Shown: positions 1-10,893, counted from the stretch's first letter. The stretch is 64,000 nucleotides of DNA from Acinetobacter sp. 10FS3-1 (GCF_013343215.1 NZ_CP039143.1:248001-312000), one strand, 5' to 3'. Translations and numbers: made by a program. Notes: generated by a model from the sequence alone, not told the origin.

Positions 1-151
1 TGAAGCGGTTCGTCAAAACGTTGAAGCTTTGGTTGCTGACTTGAAAAAGTTAAAACCTGCGACTTCTAAAGGCGTATACATCAAAAAGATCACTTTGAGC
101 TCAACTATGGGTCCTGGTCTGATCGTTGATGTGGCAAACGTTACTGCTTAA
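1..151 (+). CDS. rplA: 50S ribosomal protein L1, C-terminal fragment
   Basis: The open frame entering from the left edge encodes about 49 residues ending in VDVANVTA and a TAA stop at 149-151. The segment with [17 protein letters not shown] is the typical C-terminus of ribosomal protein L1, the large-subunit protein that binds 23S rRNA at the L1 stalk and represses its own operon. Only the 3' end is present; the gene begins outside the window. It is followed by rplJ, rplL, rpoB and rpoC, the usual bacterial order, which supports the call. Confidence 0.95.
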   Translation, partial: EAVRQNVEALVADLKKLKPATSKGVYIKKITLSSTMGPGLIVDVANVTA

Positions 152-193
152 TCTCGCTGATTAAGAAAGAATTTTAAAGCCCTGAAGATGTCT

Positions 194-263
194 CCTTCTC
201 CCTCTGGGAGAAGGTCAGGAAGAGGGTTAAACCTCTCCCTAGCCCTCTCCTACAAGGAGAGGG
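194..263. repeat. Cluster of three short hairpins (REP-like palindromic element)
   Basis: Two perfect 9-bp stems are visible: CCTTCTCCC at 194-202 pairs with 206-214, and CCCTCTCCT at 243-251 pairs with 255-263. A shorter 5-bp stem lies between them (221-225 with 232-236). The C/T-rich then G/A-rich composition differs from the flanking DNA and resembles dispersed REP/BIME-type repeats known in many gammaproteobacteria. It lies between rplA and the L10 leader. There is no T-run after the hairpins, so a terminator function is not obvious. The repeat-family assignment is inference. Confidence 0.6.
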
Positions 264-326
264 GATAATTTAGGCAAACTTTGAATTGATAAATGAAAAT
301 TTATCAGCGTCAAAGACCGCGGGCGG

Positions 327-476
327 GCGGAGTTTTATGCTCCGCTCTTAATAGCCCAGCCCGCGTAGACGCGGTGGTGTGATTTGTTCATCCTCCGCGT
401 GTTAGTCCAGTGATGGGTTAACGAATTGGGAGTGTGCTTCGCGTAAGCACATAAATCACCGTTAGGAGGTTTTACA
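327..476 (+). promoter_or_regulatory. L10 (rplJL) mRNA leader, probable autoregulatory site
   Basis: The 150 nt before rplJ are rich in paired segments: GCGGAG 327-332 with 340-345, CCGCG 361-365 with 370-374, and GTGCTT 434-439 with 445-450, followed by a strong ribosome binding site (AGGAGG, 464-469). Ribosomal protein L10 (as the L10-L7/L12 complex) is known to bind a structured leader here and repress rplJL translation. The position and structure fit that family. I could not align it to the covariance model. No convincing -35/-10 pair was found in 152-326. Confidence 0.65.
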
Positions 477-983
477 ATGGCTCTTCTTATCGAAGGCAAA
501 AAACAGATCGTAGCTGAAGTCGCTGAAGTCGCTTCTACTGCGTATGCTGCTGTTGTTGCTGACTATCAAGGTTTAACCGTAGGACAGTTAACTGCTCTAC
601 GTGTTGAAGCGCGTAAACTGGGTGTTGCTACACGTGTTGTACGTAATACTTTGGCTAAACGTGCTCTTCAAGATACTCAATTCAATATCTTGAATGACAA
701 CCTTGTTGGCCCAACGATCTTGGCTTTCTCAACTTCTGAAGACGACATGGGTGCTGCTGCTCGTTTGTTCGAAGAATTTGCTAAAACTAACAAAGCATTT
801 GAACTTAAAGCTGCTGCATTTGACGGTAAGGTTTATGAAGGTGCTGAAGTTAGCGTTATCGCAAACCTTCCGAACCAAGAAAAAGCGCTTACTATGCTTG
901 CAAACGTTCTTCAAGCTCCTATTTCGAAATTGGGTCGCCTTATTACTGCGCTCAAAGAGAAAAACGAGTCAGAAGCTGCATAA
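477..983 (+). CDS. rplJ: 50S ribosomal protein L10
   Basis: This 168-residue protein begins MALLIEGKKQIVAEV and carries the L10 signature region with ADYQGLTVGQLTALR and VVRNTLAKRAL. L10 anchors the L7/L12 dimers to 23S rRNA to form the ribosomal stalk that recruits translation GTPases, and its N-terminal part also binds its own mRNA leader. The start at 477 is fixed by the AGGAGG site 7 nt upstream. rplL follows after 48 nt, so the two are very likely co-transcribed. The length matches the family (about 165-175 residues). Confidence 0.97.
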   Translation: MALLIEGKKQIVAEVAEVASTAYAAVVADYQGLTVGQLTALRVEARKLGVATRVVRNTLAKRALQDTQFNILNDNLVGPTILAFSTSEDDMGAAARLFEEFAKTNKAFELKAAAFDGKVYEGAEVSVIANLPNQEKALTMLANVLQAPISKLGRLITALKEKNESEAA

Positions 984-1031
984 GCTTAAATCAATTTACA
1001 CACCATTCAATTTCCATTTGGAGTTATTCTC

Positions 1032-1403
1032 ATGGCTTTAACTAACGAAGAAATCCTAAACGCAGTTGCTGAAAAAACTGTTCTTGAACTTGTTGAACTT
1101 ATTTCTGCTTTTGAAGAGAAATTCAACGTTTCTGCTGCTGCTGTAGCTGTTGCTGCTGCTCCTGGCGCTGCTGGTGCTGCTGCTGAAGAGCAATCAGAAT
1201 TCAACGTTGAGTTGACTTCTTTCGGCGCGAACAAAGTTGCTGTAATTAAAGCAGTTCGTGAAGCAACTGGCCTTGGTCTTAAAGAAGCTAAAGATCTAGT
1301 TGAAGGCGCTCCTTCAGTGATCAAAGAAGCTGTTTCTAAAGAAGAAGGCGAAGAGCTTAAGAAGAAACTTGAAGAAGCTGGTGCTACAGTTACACTTAAG
1401 TAA
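1032..1403 (+). CDS. rplL: 50S ribosomal protein L7/L12
   Basis: This 123-residue acidic protein has the three-part L7/L12 layout: an N-terminal dimerisation helix (about 1-33), a flexible Ala/Gly-rich hinge (about 35-52), and a conserved C-terminal domain with [18 protein letters not shown] and the [13 protein letters not shown] helix that contacts elongation factors. It forms the mobile stalk of the 50S subunit. A GGAG site lies about 8 nt upstream of the ATG. Downstream, an intrinsic terminator-like hairpin separates it from rpoB, as expected for the attenuator that lowers rpoBC transcription relative to rplJL. Confidence 0.97.
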   Translation: MALTNEEILNAVAEKTVLELVELISAFEEKFNVSAAAVAVAAAPGAAGAAAEEQSEFNVELTSFGANKVAVIKAVREATGLGLKEAKDLVEGAPSVIKEAVSKEEGEELKKKLEEAGATVTLK

Positions 1404-1412
1404 TTTCTTAAG

Positions 1413-1477
1413 GGAGTCGGGTTTTTTGTAATCGGCTCCAAAAATTGGCTGATGGCTATTGGGTCATCAGCCTTTTT
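1413..1477 (+). terminator. rplL-rpoB attenuator (two tandem stem-loops)
   Basis: The first stem pairs GGAGTCG at 1413-1419 with CGGCTCC at 1433-1439 (one G-U pair). The second pairs GGCTGATG at 1447-1454 perfectly with CATCAGCC at 1465-1472 and is followed at once by five T. This is an intrinsic terminator shape lying inside the operon, 10 nt after rplL stops. Partial termination here is established for E. coli rplL-rpoB and is the expected role. Confidence 0.8.
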
Positions 1478-1553
1478 GCGTTACAATAATCGGCTCGATT
1501 TTTGTTTGCATGATATAAAAATCATACAAATTAAAAATAAACATAATGTACAC

Positions 1554-1599
1554 AAACGCTTAACAATATTTTTCGGTAAAAAAATATTGTTAAGCGTTT
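1554..1599 (+). promoter_or_regulatory. Perfect 20-bp inverted repeat, candidate RNase III processing hairpin
   Basis: Positions 1554-1573 are exactly complementary to 1580-1599, with a 6-nt loop (CGGTAA). The stem is followed by AATACC rather than a long T-run, so it is not a classical terminator. It lies 115 nt before the rpoB start. In E. coli an RNase III site separates rplL from rpoB mRNA at a comparable place, so an RNase III cleavage site is the most likely role. That role is inference from position and shape. Confidence 0.7.
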
Positions 1600-1713
1600 T
1601 AATACCACTAAAAATTGCAGCATTTGTAAACAGTGGTGGCCATATTGGCCGGCGTAATTCCTTCTAAGTCCGTTCTGCAGGCGGGCTTGGTTTACACTTT
1701 CCGAGGACTCCAG

Positions 1714-4700
1714 ATGGCATACTCATATACCGAAAAGAAACGGATCCGTAAGAATTTTGGTAAATTGCCTAACATCATGGATGCTCCGTACTTGCTCGCG
1801 ATTCAAGTCGACTCGTACAGAACATTCTTACAAGATGGCAAATCACCAAAAAACCGCGAAGATATCGGTCTCCAAGCCGCATTTCGTTCAGTTTTTCCTA
1901 TTGAAAGTTATTCTGGCAATGCTGCTTTAGAATTTGTTGAGTATAGTCTTGGTAAGCCTGAGTTTGATGTACGCGAATGTATTCTTCGTGGCTCAACTTA
2001 TGCCGCACCAATGCGCGTAAAAATTCGTTTGATCCTGAAAGATCGTGAAACGAAATCTATTAAAGACGTACGTGAACAAGAAGTCTACATGGGCGAAATG
2101 CCACTGATGACAGATAACGGTACTTTTGTGATCAATGGTACTGAGCGTGTCATCGTGTCGCAATTGCACCGTTCACCAGGTGTGTTCTTCGACCACGATA
2201 AAGGCAAGACTCATTCTAGTGGTAAGGTTCTTTATTCTGCACGTATTATTCCTTACCGTGGCTCATGGTTAGACTTTGAGTTTGATGCCAAAGATCTGGT
2301 CTATGTACGTATTGACCGTCGTCGTAAATTGCTGGCGACTGTCGTACTGCGTGCTTTAGGTTATAGCAACGAACAGATTCTCGACATGTTCTACGAGAAA
2401 GTACCTGTATATCTGGATATGGGCAGCTACCAGATTGACCTGGTTCCTGAGCGTCTGCGCGGTGAAATGGCTCAGTTCGATATCACTGATAATGATGGCA
2501 AAGTAATTGTTGAACAAGGTAAACGTATCAACGCGCGTCATGTTCGTCAAATGGAAGCTTCTGGCCTGACCAAGCTTTCAGTTCCTGATGAATACCTGTA
2601 TGAGCGTATTACGGCTGAAGACATTGCCCTGAAAGATGGGGAAGTGATTGCTGCCAATACTGTACTTGGCCATGAAGTGATGGTCAAAATTGCTGAAGGC
2701 GGTGTGAAGCAGTTTAACATTCTGTTCACCAATGATATCGACCGTGGTCCTTTCGTCGCAGATACTTTGCGTGCAGATACCACAACCGGCCGTGAAGAAG
2801 CCCTGGTTGAAATCTATAAAGTGATGCGCCCAGGCGAGCCGCCAACAAAAGAAGCGGCTGAAAACCTGTTCAATAACCTGTTCTTCTCGTCTGAGCGTTA
2901 TGACCTGTCTCCAGTAGGTCGTATGAAGTTTAACCGTCGTTTGGGTCGTCCTTACGAAGTCGGTACAGACCAGAAGTCACGTGAAGTTGAAGGCATTTTG
3001 TCGAACGAAGATATCACTGATGTATTAAAAACATTGGTTGAAATCCGTAACGGTAAAGGTGAAGTCGACGATATCGACCACTTGGGTAACCGTCGTGTGC
3101 GTTCAGTAGGCGAAATGACTGAGAACCAGTTCCGTGTAGGTCTGGTACGTGTAGAACGCGCGGTAAAAGAGCGTTTATCACAGGCTGAAACTGACAACCT
3201 ATCTCCGCAAGACTTAATCAATGCGAAGCCAGTGGCTGCTGCGATCAAGGAATTCTTTGGTTCAAGCCAGTTGTCCCAGTTCATGGACCAGAACAACCCG
3301 TTGTCCGAGATTACCCACAAGCGTCGTGTATCCGCGCTTGGGCCAGGTGGTTTGACACGTGAACGTGCTGGCTTTGAAGTGCGTGACGTACACCAGACTC
3401 ACTATGGTCGTGTCTGTCCAATTGAAACGCCTGAAGGTCCAAACATTGGTTTGATCAACTCGCTTTCAGTTTATGCAAAATGTAACAACTTCGGTTTCCT
3501 GGAAACACCATACCGTAAAGTCGTGGATGGTCGTGTAACAGAGGAAGTTGAATATCTGTCTGCAATTGAAGAAGTAGGCACTGTGATTGCACAGGCTGAC
3601 TCTGCAGTAGATAAAAACGGTAACCTGACTGAAGAGTTCGTATCTGTACGTTACCAAGGTGAATTTGTACGAATTCCACCAGAAAAAGTGACACATATGG
3701 ATGTCTCTGCCCAACAGGTCGTTTCGGTAGCCGCATCACTGATTCCATTCCTTGAGCACGATGATGCCAACCGTGCATTGATGGGTTCAAACATGCAGCG
3801 TCAGGCTGTTCCTACGTTAATCGCTGACAAGCCACTGGTTGGTACCGGTATGGAAGCGAACGTAGCACATGACTCTGGTGTATGTGTGATCGCGAAACGT
3901 GGTGGCCGTATTGAATTTGTTGATGCTTCTCGTGTCGTTATTCGTGTGAATGAAGACGAAATGGTGGCGGGCGAAGCAGGTGTAGATATTTACAACCTGA
4001 TCAAATACACGCGTTCGAACCAGAACACCTGTATCAACCAGAAAGTTCTGGTGAGCCTAGGTGATAAAGTAGGCCGTGGTGATGTGCTGGCTGATGGTCC
4101 TTCGACGGATGGTGGTGAGCTTGCACTGGGTCAGAACATGCGTGTCGCGTTCATGACCTGGAATGGTTACAACTACGAAGACTCGATCTTGCTATCTGAG
4201 CGTGTACTTCAGGAAGACCGTTTAACGTCTATTCACATCCAGGAATTATCATGTGTTGCACGTGATACCAAATTGGGTGCGGAAGAAATCACTGCTGATA
4301 TTCCAAACGTGGGTGAAGCGGCTCTGTCTAAGCTAGATGAGTCTGGTATTGTTTATATCGGTGCTGAAGTAACTGCAGGTGATATCCTGGTCGGTAAAGT
4401 AACGCCTAAAGGTGAAACACAGCTTACTCCGGAAGAAAAACTGCTACGTGCAATCTTCGGTGAAAAAGCAGCTGATGTGAAAGATTCATCACTCCGCGTT
4501 CCATCAGGCACCAAAGGTACCGTGATCGATGTTCAAGTGTTTACACGTGATGGTCTGGAAAAAGACGACCGTGCTCAAGCAATTGAAAAAGCACAGCTGG
4601 ACGCTTACCGCAAAGATTTGAAAGAAGAATATAAAATCTTTGAAGAAGCGGCACGTGAACGTATTGTTCGCCTGTTGAAAGGTCAGGAATCGAATGGCGG

Positions 4701-5802
4701 CGGTACCACTAAACGCGGCGATAAACTGTCTGAAGATGTATTGTCTGGTTTAGAGCTGGTTGACCTGCTTGAAATCCAGCCGGTAGATGAAGCAATTGCA
4801 GAACGTTTAACCCAGATCCAGGTGTTCTTGAAAGAGAAGAGCCTCGAGATCGATGAGAAATTCGCTGAGAAGAAACGCAAACTGTCTACAGGCGATGAAC
4901 TCACAACGGGTGTTCTGAAAGTTGTTAAGGTTTATCTGGCGGTCAAACGTCGTATCCAGCCAGGTGATAAGATGGCGGGTCGTCACGGTAACAAGGGTGT
5001 AGTATCTAACATCCTGCCGGTAGAAGACATGCCACACGATGCCAACGGTGTGCCTGTTGATATCGTACTGAACCCGCTCGGTGTACCATCTCGTATGAAC
5101 GTGGGTCAGATTCTGGAAACTCACTTGGGTATGGCGGCGAAAGGTCTGGGCGACCAGATCGACAAGATGCTGAAAGAACAGCGTCAAATTGCCGAGCTGC
5201 GTGAATTCCTGGACAAGATTTACAATAAGGTCGGTGGTAAGCAAGAAGATCTTGATAGCCTAACCGATGATGAAATCTTGTTACTTTCTGGCAACCTGCG
5301 TGCAGGTGTTCCTTTGGCAACACCAGTATTTGATGGTGCTGAAGAAGGTCAGATCAAAGAGTTGTTGGAGCTGGCTGGCTTGTCACGTACGGGTCAAACT
5401 GTACTTTATGATGGCCGTACAGGTGAGCGTTTTGACCGTCCTGTAACAGTAGGTTATATGTACATGCTGAAACTGAACCACTTGGTGGATGACAAGATGC
5501 ATGCACGTTCTACAGGTTCTTACTCACTTGTTACACAGCAGCCACTGGGTGGTAAAGCACAATTCGGTGGTCAGCGTTTCGGTGAGATGGAAGTCTGGGC
5601 GCTAGAGGCATACGGTGCAGCATATACGCTTCAGGAAATGCTCACTGTGAAGTCGGATGACGTTGAAGGTCGTACCCGCATCTATAAGAATATTGTAGAT
5701 GGTAACCATTACATGGATCCAGGTATGCCTGAATCGTTCAACGTATTGACCAAAGAGATCCGTTCTTTAGGTATCAACATTGAACTGAAAAATGGTGACT
5801 AA
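1714..5802 (+). CDS. rpoB: DNA-directed RNA polymerase subunit beta
   Basis: This is the beta subunit of RNA polymerase, 1362 residues from the ATG at 1714 ([16 protein letters not shown]), the length known for Acinetobacter. An upstream in-frame start at 1633 is rejected because GAGGAC at 1703-1708 places the ribosome at 1714. The rifampicin-binding region (about residues 516-542) is intact, with D525, H535 and S540 in wild-type form; these correspond to E. coli D516, H526 and S531. The C-terminus carries the conserved [23 protein letters not shown] region. With rpoC it forms the catalytic core of transcription. No frameshift or truncation is visible. Confidence 0.98.
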   Translation: MAYSYTEKKRIRKNFGKLPNIMDAPYLLAIQVDSYRTFLQDGKSPKNREDIGLQAAFRSVFPIESYSGNAALEFVEYSLGKPEFDVRECILRGSTYAAPMRVKIRLILKDRETKSIKDVREQEVYMGEMPLMTDNGTFVINGTERVIVSQLHRSPGVFFDHDKGKTHSSGKVLYSARIIPYRGSWLDFEFDAKDLVYVRIDRRRKLLATVVLRALGYSNEQILDMFYEKVPVYLDMGSYQIDLVPERLRGEMAQFDITDNDGKVIVEQGKRINARHVRQMEASGLTKLSVPDEYLYERITAEDIALKDGEVIAANTVLGHEVMVKIAEGGVKQFNILFTNDIDRGPFVADTLRADTTTGREEALVEIYKVMRPGEPPTKEAAENLFNNLFFSSERYDLSPVGRMKFNRRLGRPYEVGTDQKSREVEGILSNEDITDVLKTLVEIRNGKGEVDDIDHLGNRRVRSVGEMTENQFRVGLVRVERAVKERLSQAETDNLSPQDLINAKPVAAAIKEFFGSSQLSQFMDQNNPLSEITHKRRVSALGPGGLTRERAGFEVRDVHQTHYGRVCPIETPEGPNIGLINSLSVYAKCNNFGFLETPYRKVVDGRVTEEVEYLSAIEEVGTVIAQADSAVDKNGNLTEEFVSVRYQGEFVRIPPEKVTHMDVSAQQVVSVAASLIPFLEHDDANRALMGSNMQRQAVPTLIADKPLVGTGMEANVAHDSGVCVIAKRGGRIEFVDASRVVIRVNEDEMVAGEAGVDIYNLIKYTRSNQNTCINQKVLVSLGDKVGRGDVLADGPSTDGGELALGQNMRVAFMTWNGYNYEDSILLSERVLQEDRLTSIHIQELSCVARDTKLGAEEITADIPNVGEAALSKLDESGIVYIGAEVTAGDILVGKVTPKGETQLTPEEKLLRAIFGEKAADVKDSSLRVPSGTKGTVIDVQVFTRDGLEKDDRAQAIEKAQLDAYRKDLKEEYKIFEEAARERIVRLLKGQESNGGGTTKRGDKLSEDVLSGLELVDLLEIQPVDEAIAERLTQIQVFLKEKSLEIDEKFAEKKRKLSTGDELTTGVLKVVKVYLAVKRRIQPGDKMAGRHGNKGVVSNILPVEDMPHDANGVPVDIVLNPLGVPSRMNVGQILETHLGMAAKGLGDQIDKMLKEQRQIAELREFLDKIYNKVGGKQEDLDSLTDDEILLLSGNLRAGVPLATPVFDGAEEGQIKELLELAGLSRTGQTVLYDGRTGERFDRPVTVGYMYMLKLNHLVDDKMHARSTGSYSLVTQQPLGGKAQFGGQRFGEMEVWALEAYGAAYTLQEMLTVKSDDVEGRTRIYKNIVDGNHYMDPGMPESFNVLTKEIRSLGINIELKNGD

Positions 5803-5812
5803 ATAACCATTA

Positions 5813-5904
5813 ATCCTCCTGATCCCTTAAAAAAAGGGGAGTTCCGGCGCTTAATGCGCTCTGGAGCTTCCCTCCTGTAATAAAGGGGGGGACTGAAGGA
5901 GGAT
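5813..5904. repeat. 92-bp palindromic element inserted between rpoB and rpoC
   Basis: The element is bounded by a perfect 8-bp terminal inverted repeat, ATCCTCCT at 5813-5820 and AGGAGGAT at 5897-5904. Internally it is a series of C/T-rich and G/A-rich blocks (TCCCTTAAAAAAAGGGGA, then CCCTCCTGTAATAAAGGGGGG) with a central GCGC-TTAAT-GCGC stem near 5848-5860. It lies 10 bp after the rpoB stop and 69 bp before the rpoC start. The architecture resembles the short palindromic intergenic repeats of Acinetobacter genomes. It encodes nothing and has no T-run typical of a terminator. Family membership needs a genome-wide search. Confidence 0.7.
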
Positions 5905-5973
5905 ATTCAGTTAAAAACAATATTTGTGACCCAGTTGTGTAGTGAAAATCTCCACAACACACGGAGAAAAAAA

Positions 5974-8900
5974 TTGAAAGACTTGCTCGATATCATGCGC
6001 AAAAAGACGGATTCAGACGGTCATGCTCCTGTAGAGTTTGACCGCATCCGTATTGGTCTTGCGTCACCAGAAATGATTAAGTCGTGGTCTCATGGTGAAG
6101 TTAAAAAACCGGAAACCATTAACTACCGTACGTTCAAGCCTGAACGTGATGGTTTATTCTGTGCCAAAATTTTTGGTCCAGTTAAAGATTACGAATGCTT
6201 GTGTGGCAAATACAAGCGTATGAAATACAAAGGCGTCATTTGTGAAAAGTGTGGCGTTGAAGTAACTACTGCTAAAGTTCGTCGTGAGCGTATGGGTCAC
6301 ATCGAACTGGCATCTCCAGTTGCGCATATCTGGTTCCTGAAATCACTGCCGAGCCGTATCGGTCTGTTATTAGATATGACACTGCGTGATATCGAACGTG
6401 TATTGTATTTTGAATCATATGTGGTCACTGACCCAGGTATGACGCCATTTGAGAAATACCAGCTTCTAAACGATGAAGAATACTTCAATGCGCTAGAAGA
6501 ACACGGTGATGAATTCACTGCGAAAATGGGTGCAGAAGCTGTTCAGGATTTGTTGAAAGACATCGATCTTGAAAACGAAATTTCACGTCTGCGTGAAGAA
6601 ATTCCAAACACAACGTCAGAGACCAAGCTGAAAAAAGCGTCTAAGCGTTTGAAATTGATGGAAGCGTTTAAAGAGTCAAACAACAAGCCAGAGTGGATGG
6701 TACTGACTGTACTTCCAGTACTTCCACCTGATCTTCGTCCATTGGTTCCGCTTGAAGGTGGTCGTTTTGCGACATCTGACCTGAACGATCTTTACCGTCG
6801 TGTGATCAACCGTAACAACCGTTTGAAACGTCTTCTTGACCTTGCAGCACCAGACATCATCGTACGTAACGAAAAACGTATGTTGCAAGAGTCTGTCGAT
6901 GCTTTGTTAGATAACGGTCGTCGTGGTCGTGCCATTACTGGTTCAAACAAACGTCCATTGAAATCTTTGGCAGACATGATCAAAGGTAAACAGGGTCGTT
7001 TCCGTCAGAACTTACTTGGTAAGCGTGTTGACTACTCGGGCCGTTCGGTAATTACTGTTGGTCCAAACCTGCGTTTACACCAATGTGGTCTTCCGAAAAA
7101 AATGGCTCTTGAATTATTCAAGCCGTTTATTTTCGCGAAACTGCAAGCATCTGGCCAAGCCACCACCATTAAAGCTGCGAAGAAAATGGTGGAGCGCGAG
7201 ACTCCAGAAGTTTGGGACGTACTGGCTTCTGTGATTCGTCAGCATCCAGTGATGTTGAACCGTGCGCCAACTCTTCACCGCTTAGGCCTGCAAGCATTTG
7301 AACCGATTCTGATTGAAGGTAAGGCAATCCGTCTGCATCCGCTCGTCTGTGCTGCGTTTAACGCCGACTTTGACGGTGACCAGATGGCGGTCCACGTTCC
7401 ATTAACACTTGAAGCTCAGTTAGAAGCTCGTGCGTTAATGATGTCAACCAACAACATTCTGTCTCCAGCCAACGGTGAGCCGATCATCGTACCGTCTCAG
7501 GACGTGGTCTTGGGTCTTTACTACATCACTCGTGATGCAGTGAATGCCAAAGGTGAAGGCATGGTGTTCGCGGATACGCATGAAGTCAACCGCGCATTGG
7601 CAACAGGTCAGGTTGACCTGCACGCTCGTGTTAAAGCCCGTGTACACCAGACTGTAATTAATGAAAATGGCGAACGTGAACAACAAACAATTATTGTTGA
7701 TACCACGCCTGGTCGCTGTCTGCTGTGGGAAGTGGTGCCAGAAGGTTTAAGCTTTGAGCAAATTAACGTGGAGATGACCAAAAAGAACATCTCTAAGTTA
7801 ATCAACTCTTGCTACCGTAAGCTGGGTCTGAAAGATACTGTTATTTTTGCTGACCAATTGATGTACTTGGGCTTCCGTCAAGCGACGCGTTCAGGTGTTT
7901 CTGTAGGTATGGAAGACATGGTCATTCCGCCACAAAAAGAAATTATCATTGGTAAAGCTGAAGCTGAAGTTCGTGAAATCGAACAACAGTTTGAACAAGG
8001 TTTCGTCACTGCTGGTGAACGCTATAACAAAGTGGTCGATATTTGGGCGCGTACCAACGACCAAGTTGCCAAAGCGATGATGGACAACTTGTCATTCACT
8101 ACCGTGAAAAACAAACAGGGTGAAGACGAGAAACAGAAATCATTCAACTCGATCTATATGATGTCTGACTCCGGTGCCCGTGGTTCCGCAGCTCAGATCC
8201 GTCAGTTGGCGGGTATGCGTGGTTTGATGGCGAAACCGGATGGTTCGATCATTGAAACCCCAATTAAAGCCAACTTCCGTGAAGGTTTGACCGTACTGCA
8301 GTACTTCATCTCGACGCACGGTGCGCGTAAAGGTTTGGCCGATACTGCATTGAAAACTGCGAACTCGGGTTATCTGACACGTCGTCTGGTTGACGTTGCA
8401 CAAGACTTGGTCATTACGGAACCGGATTGTGGCACCTTGTCTGGTCTGGTAATGACTCCATTCATTCAGGGTGGTGACGTGATCGAGAACTTGGGGACTC
8501 GAGTTCTGGGTCGTGTGGTTGCGGAAGATGTGAAGAAAGCCGGTTCAGATGATGTGATTCTGCCGCGTAACACTTTGATCGACGAAAAGCTTGCAAACTT
8601 CCTAGAAGAGCAAGGTGTCGACGAAGTGAAAGTACGTTCAGTTGTATCTTGTGAATCGACTTTCGGTGTATGTGCGAAGTGTTATGGTCGTGACCTTGCG
8701 CGGGGTCATCTGGTGAATCCAGGTGAATCTGTAGGTGTTATGGCTGCTCAATCGATTGGTGAGCCGGGTACACAGTTAACGATGCGTACCTTCCACGTCG
8801 GGGGTGCGGCAAGCCGAACTTCTGCTGCGAACAGCGTACAGGTTCGTAACAAAGGTACTGTACGTTTCCACAACGTGAAAACTGTACAGCATGCCAAAGG

Positions 8901-10173
8901 TCACCAGGTATCGACTTCACGTTCAGGTGAAATCGGTATTGCGGATGATTTAGGCCGTGAGCGCGAACGCTATAAACTGCCATACGGTGCGTCTATTTTG
9001 CTGAAAGATGGCGAGACTGTGGAAGCAGGCGGTATCGTGGCGACTTGGGATCCGCATACACATCCACTGGTGACAGAAGTTGCTGGTAAGATTCGCTTCA
9101 GCCAAATCGCTGACGGTGTAACTGCAACATCGAAAACCGATGATGCAACGGGTATGACTACTGTTGAAATCCTGCCAGTGACTGCACGTCCAGTATCTGG
9201 TAAAGACTTACGTCCAGCAGTGGTATTAGATACTGTTGATGGTGCCGAGCAGTTCTACTTCCTGCCACAGAACACGATTCTTTCTGTCCGTGACGGCGAA
9301 ACAATTGGTGTCGGTGATGTTATCGGTCGTGTACCACAGGAATCTTCACGTACCCGTGATATTACCGGTGGTCTGCCACGTGTTGCGGACTTGTTCGAAG
9401 CGCGTAAGCCGAAAGAACATGCGATCCTTGCAGAAGTGTCTGGTATTGTCAGCTTCGGTAAAGAAACCAAAGGTAAGAACCGTCTGGTAATTACACCGGA
9501 TGATGGCTCTGAAGTATATGAAGAGCTGATTCCGAAATGGCGTCAAATCAACGTGTTCGAAGGCGAGCATGTGAACCGTGGTGAAACTATTTCTGATGGT
9601 CCACAGAACCCGCATGACATTTTACGTCTGAAAGGTGAAGTGGCGTTGACCAACTACATCGTGAACGAAGTTCAGGATGTATACCGTCTGCAAGGTGTAA
9701 AAATCAACGACAAGCATATTGAAGTAATCGTACGTCAAATGCTGCGTAAAGTAGATATTACAGATGGTGGCGATACCAGCTTCATCAAAGGTGAGCAAGT
9801 AGATTTCATCCGTGTAATGCAAGAGAACCAAGCTGTTCTGGCACAGAACAAGTTCCCTGCGAAGTATGAACGCCAATTGATGGGTATTACCAAAGCGTCG
9901 CTGTCTACTGACTCGTTCATCTCTGCTGCATCGTTCCAGGAAACAACTCGTGTGTTAACTGAAGCGGCTGTAACCGGTAAAGAAGATGATTTACGTGGTC
10001 TGAAAGAAAACGTAGTGGTAGGTCGTCTGATCCCGGCGGGCACAGGTTTGGCTTATCACCTCGAGCGTCGTCGTCAGGAAGCGGAAGCTGCAGAATTTGA
10101 ACTGCACAATGACTTCTCTGATGTCGATCAAGCGCTAAGCCAAGCATTCAATGATGAATTTAACGGTCTGTAA
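5974..10173 (+). CDS. rpoC: DNA-directed RNA polymerase subunit beta'
   Basis: This is the beta' subunit, 1399 residues from a TTG start at 5974 ([16 protein letters not shown]). The TTG is chosen over the upstream ATG at 5926 because ACGGAG lies at 5961-5966 and family members begin with this sequence. The first zinc site is C75, C77, C90, C93. The catalytic magnesium loop NADFDGD has D465, D467 and D469. The second zinc site is C819, C893, C900, C903. The protein forms the active site and DNA clamp together with RpoB. The gene closes the operon and is followed by a strong terminator. Confidence 0.97.
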   Translation: MKDLLDIMRKKTDSDGHAPVEFDRIRIGLASPEMIKSWSHGEVKKPETINYRTFKPERDGLFCAKIFGPVKDYECLCGKYKRMKYKGVICEKCGVEVTTAKVRRERMGHIELASPVAHIWFLKSLPSRIGLLLDMTLRDIERVLYFESYVVTDPGMTPFEKYQLLNDEEYFNALEEHGDEFTAKMGAEAVQDLLKDIDLENEISRLREEIPNTTSETKLKKASKRLKLMEAFKESNNKPEWMVLTVLPVLPPDLRPLVPLEGGRFATSDLNDLYRRVINRNNRLKRLLDLAAPDIIVRNEKRMLQESVDALLDNGRRGRAITGSNKRPLKSLADMIKGKQGRFRQNLLGKRVDYSGRSVITVGPNLRLHQCGLPKKMALELFKPFIFAKLQASGQATTIKAAKKMVERETPEVWDVLASVIRQHPVMLNRAPTLHRLGLQAFEPILIEGKAIRLHPLVCAAFNADFDGDQMAVHVPLTLEAQLEARALMMSTNNILSPANGEPIIVPSQDVVLGLYYITRDAVNAKGEGMVFADTHEVNRALATGQVDLHARVKARVHQTVINENGEREQQTIIVDTTPGRCLLWEVVPEGLSFEQINVEMTKKNISKLINSCYRKLGLKDTVIFADQLMYLGFRQATRSGVSVGMEDMVIPPQKEIIIGKAEAEVREIEQQFEQGFVTAGERYNKVVDIWARTNDQVAKAMMDNLSFTTVKNKQGEDEKQKSFNSIYMMSDSGARGSAAQIRQLAGMRGLMAKPDGSIIETPIKANFREGLTVLQYFISTHGARKGLADTALKTANSGYLTRRLVDVAQDLVITEPDCGTLSGLVMTPFIQGGDVIENLGTRVLGRVVAEDVKKAGSDDVILPRNTLIDEKLANFLEEQGVDEVKVRSVVSCESTFGVCAKCYGRDLARGHLVNPGESVGVMAAQSIGEPGTQLTMRTFHVGGAASRTSAANSVQVRNKGTVRFHNVKTVQHAKGHQVSTSRSGEIGIADDLGRERERYKLPYGASILLKDGETVEAGGIVATWDPHTHPLVTEVAGKIRFSQIADGVTATSKTDDATGMTTVEILPVTARPVSGKDLRPAVVLDTVDGAEQFYFLPQNTILSVRDGETIGVGDVIGRVPQESSRTRDITGGLPRVADLFEARKPKEHAILAEVSGIVSFGKETKGKNRLVITPDDGSEVYEELIPKWRQINVFEGEHVNRGETISDGPQNPHDILRLKGEVALTNYIVNEVQDVYRLQGVKINDKHIEVIVRQMLRKVDITDGGDTSFIKGEQVDFIRVMQENQAVLAQNKFPAKYERQLMGITKASLSTDSFISAASFQETTRVLTEAAVTGKEDDLRGLKENVVVGRLIPAGTGLAYHLERRRQEAEAAEFELHNDFSDVDQALSQAFNDEFNGL

Positions 10174-10197
10174 TTGGTCCTTTAAATAAATAAAAAA

Positions 10198-10221
10198 AGC
10201 CACCTCCGGGTGGCTTTTTTT
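10198..10221 (+). terminator. Intrinsic terminator of the rpl-rpo operon
   Basis: AGCCACC at 10198-10204 pairs with GGTGGCT at 10209-10215 across a TCCG loop and is followed by seven T. An A-run precedes the stem. It lies 24 bp after the rpoC stop and closes the operon. Confidence 0.9.
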
Positions 10222-10353
10222 ATCCTTTTGTTACAAAACTCGCTTTAAGCTTTAATAAATTTCACATTTTTCCTATAGTGAAAATATAAGTACACAAATT
10301 CTTTCATTTTTCTAACGTAATAATTTACGAATATAACCTAGGGGAATTCATCT

Positions 10354-10893
10354 ATGAAACTTATCCAAAAATTGCTGGCTCTCAGTGTATTTGTAGTGAC
10401 CAGCCAAACGATGGCTGCACCGATGCCAAATACGATTGTGTTAGAAGACAAAGGTGTGGTGCCCATTGTTAAAACCCAGATTATTCGTACCATCAAAGGT
10501 CAGCAACCTGTACGCACCACGGAAGCCACGATTTTTGAAGTCTCAAATGGTGGTAAAGATCTGGTGGCGCGAGATGTAGTATTGGAAGACCAGGCTGGCC
10601 AATTTTCAGAGCAAAAAATGTCTATACCTGTGATTCAGCCGGGTAGCATAATTGTGCCTACCTCAAAAATTGAAATAAAATCAAAGGTTACTCAAGAGGG
10701 GGTCGTGCTTGCTGAAGCTAAGGCGATTGATGCTCAAGGGATAGAGTTAAAGAAAGGACAAGAGCCTGTGCGTAAAACGCTTCAGCTTGATCAATTCAAA
10801 GATCCGAACAGCACTGAGAGTATTACTCATGCGGTGGTTCAGGAGAATGGTACTACTACCAAGGATGTAGTTGTGCTGACAGAAGCAAAATAA
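10354..10893 (+). CDS. Exported protein of unknown function
   Basis: I do not recognise this 179-residue protein. It begins with a clear Sec signal peptide (MKLIQKLLALSVFVVTSQTMAA, cleavage probably after about residue 22), so it is likely periplasmic or surface-attached. The mature part is rich in charged residues and beta-prone segments, and has two loosely similar stretches (GQQPVRTTEATIFEV near 48-62 and GQEPVRKTLQLDQF near 135-148), which may mark an internal duplication. There are no cysteines in the mature part and no membrane helix. An AGGGGAA site precedes the ATG. The gene appears monocistronic between the rpoC terminator and a small lipoprotein gene. Confidence 0.75.
   Translation: MKLIQKLLALSVFVVTSQTMAAPMPNTIVLEDKGVVPIVKTQIIRTIKGQQPVRTTEATIFEVSNGGKDLVARDVVLEDQAGQFSEQKMSIPVIQPGSIIVPTSKIEIKSKVTQEGVVLAEAKAIDAQGIELKKGQEPVRKTLQLDQFKDPNSTESITHAVVQENGTTTKDVVVLTEAK

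Noticed and set aside
1452..1713. Open frames between rplL and rpoB, including one reading into rpoB from 1633
   Set aside because: They cover the attenuator and the perfect stem-loop, have no ribosome binding site, and RpoB family members start at 1714.
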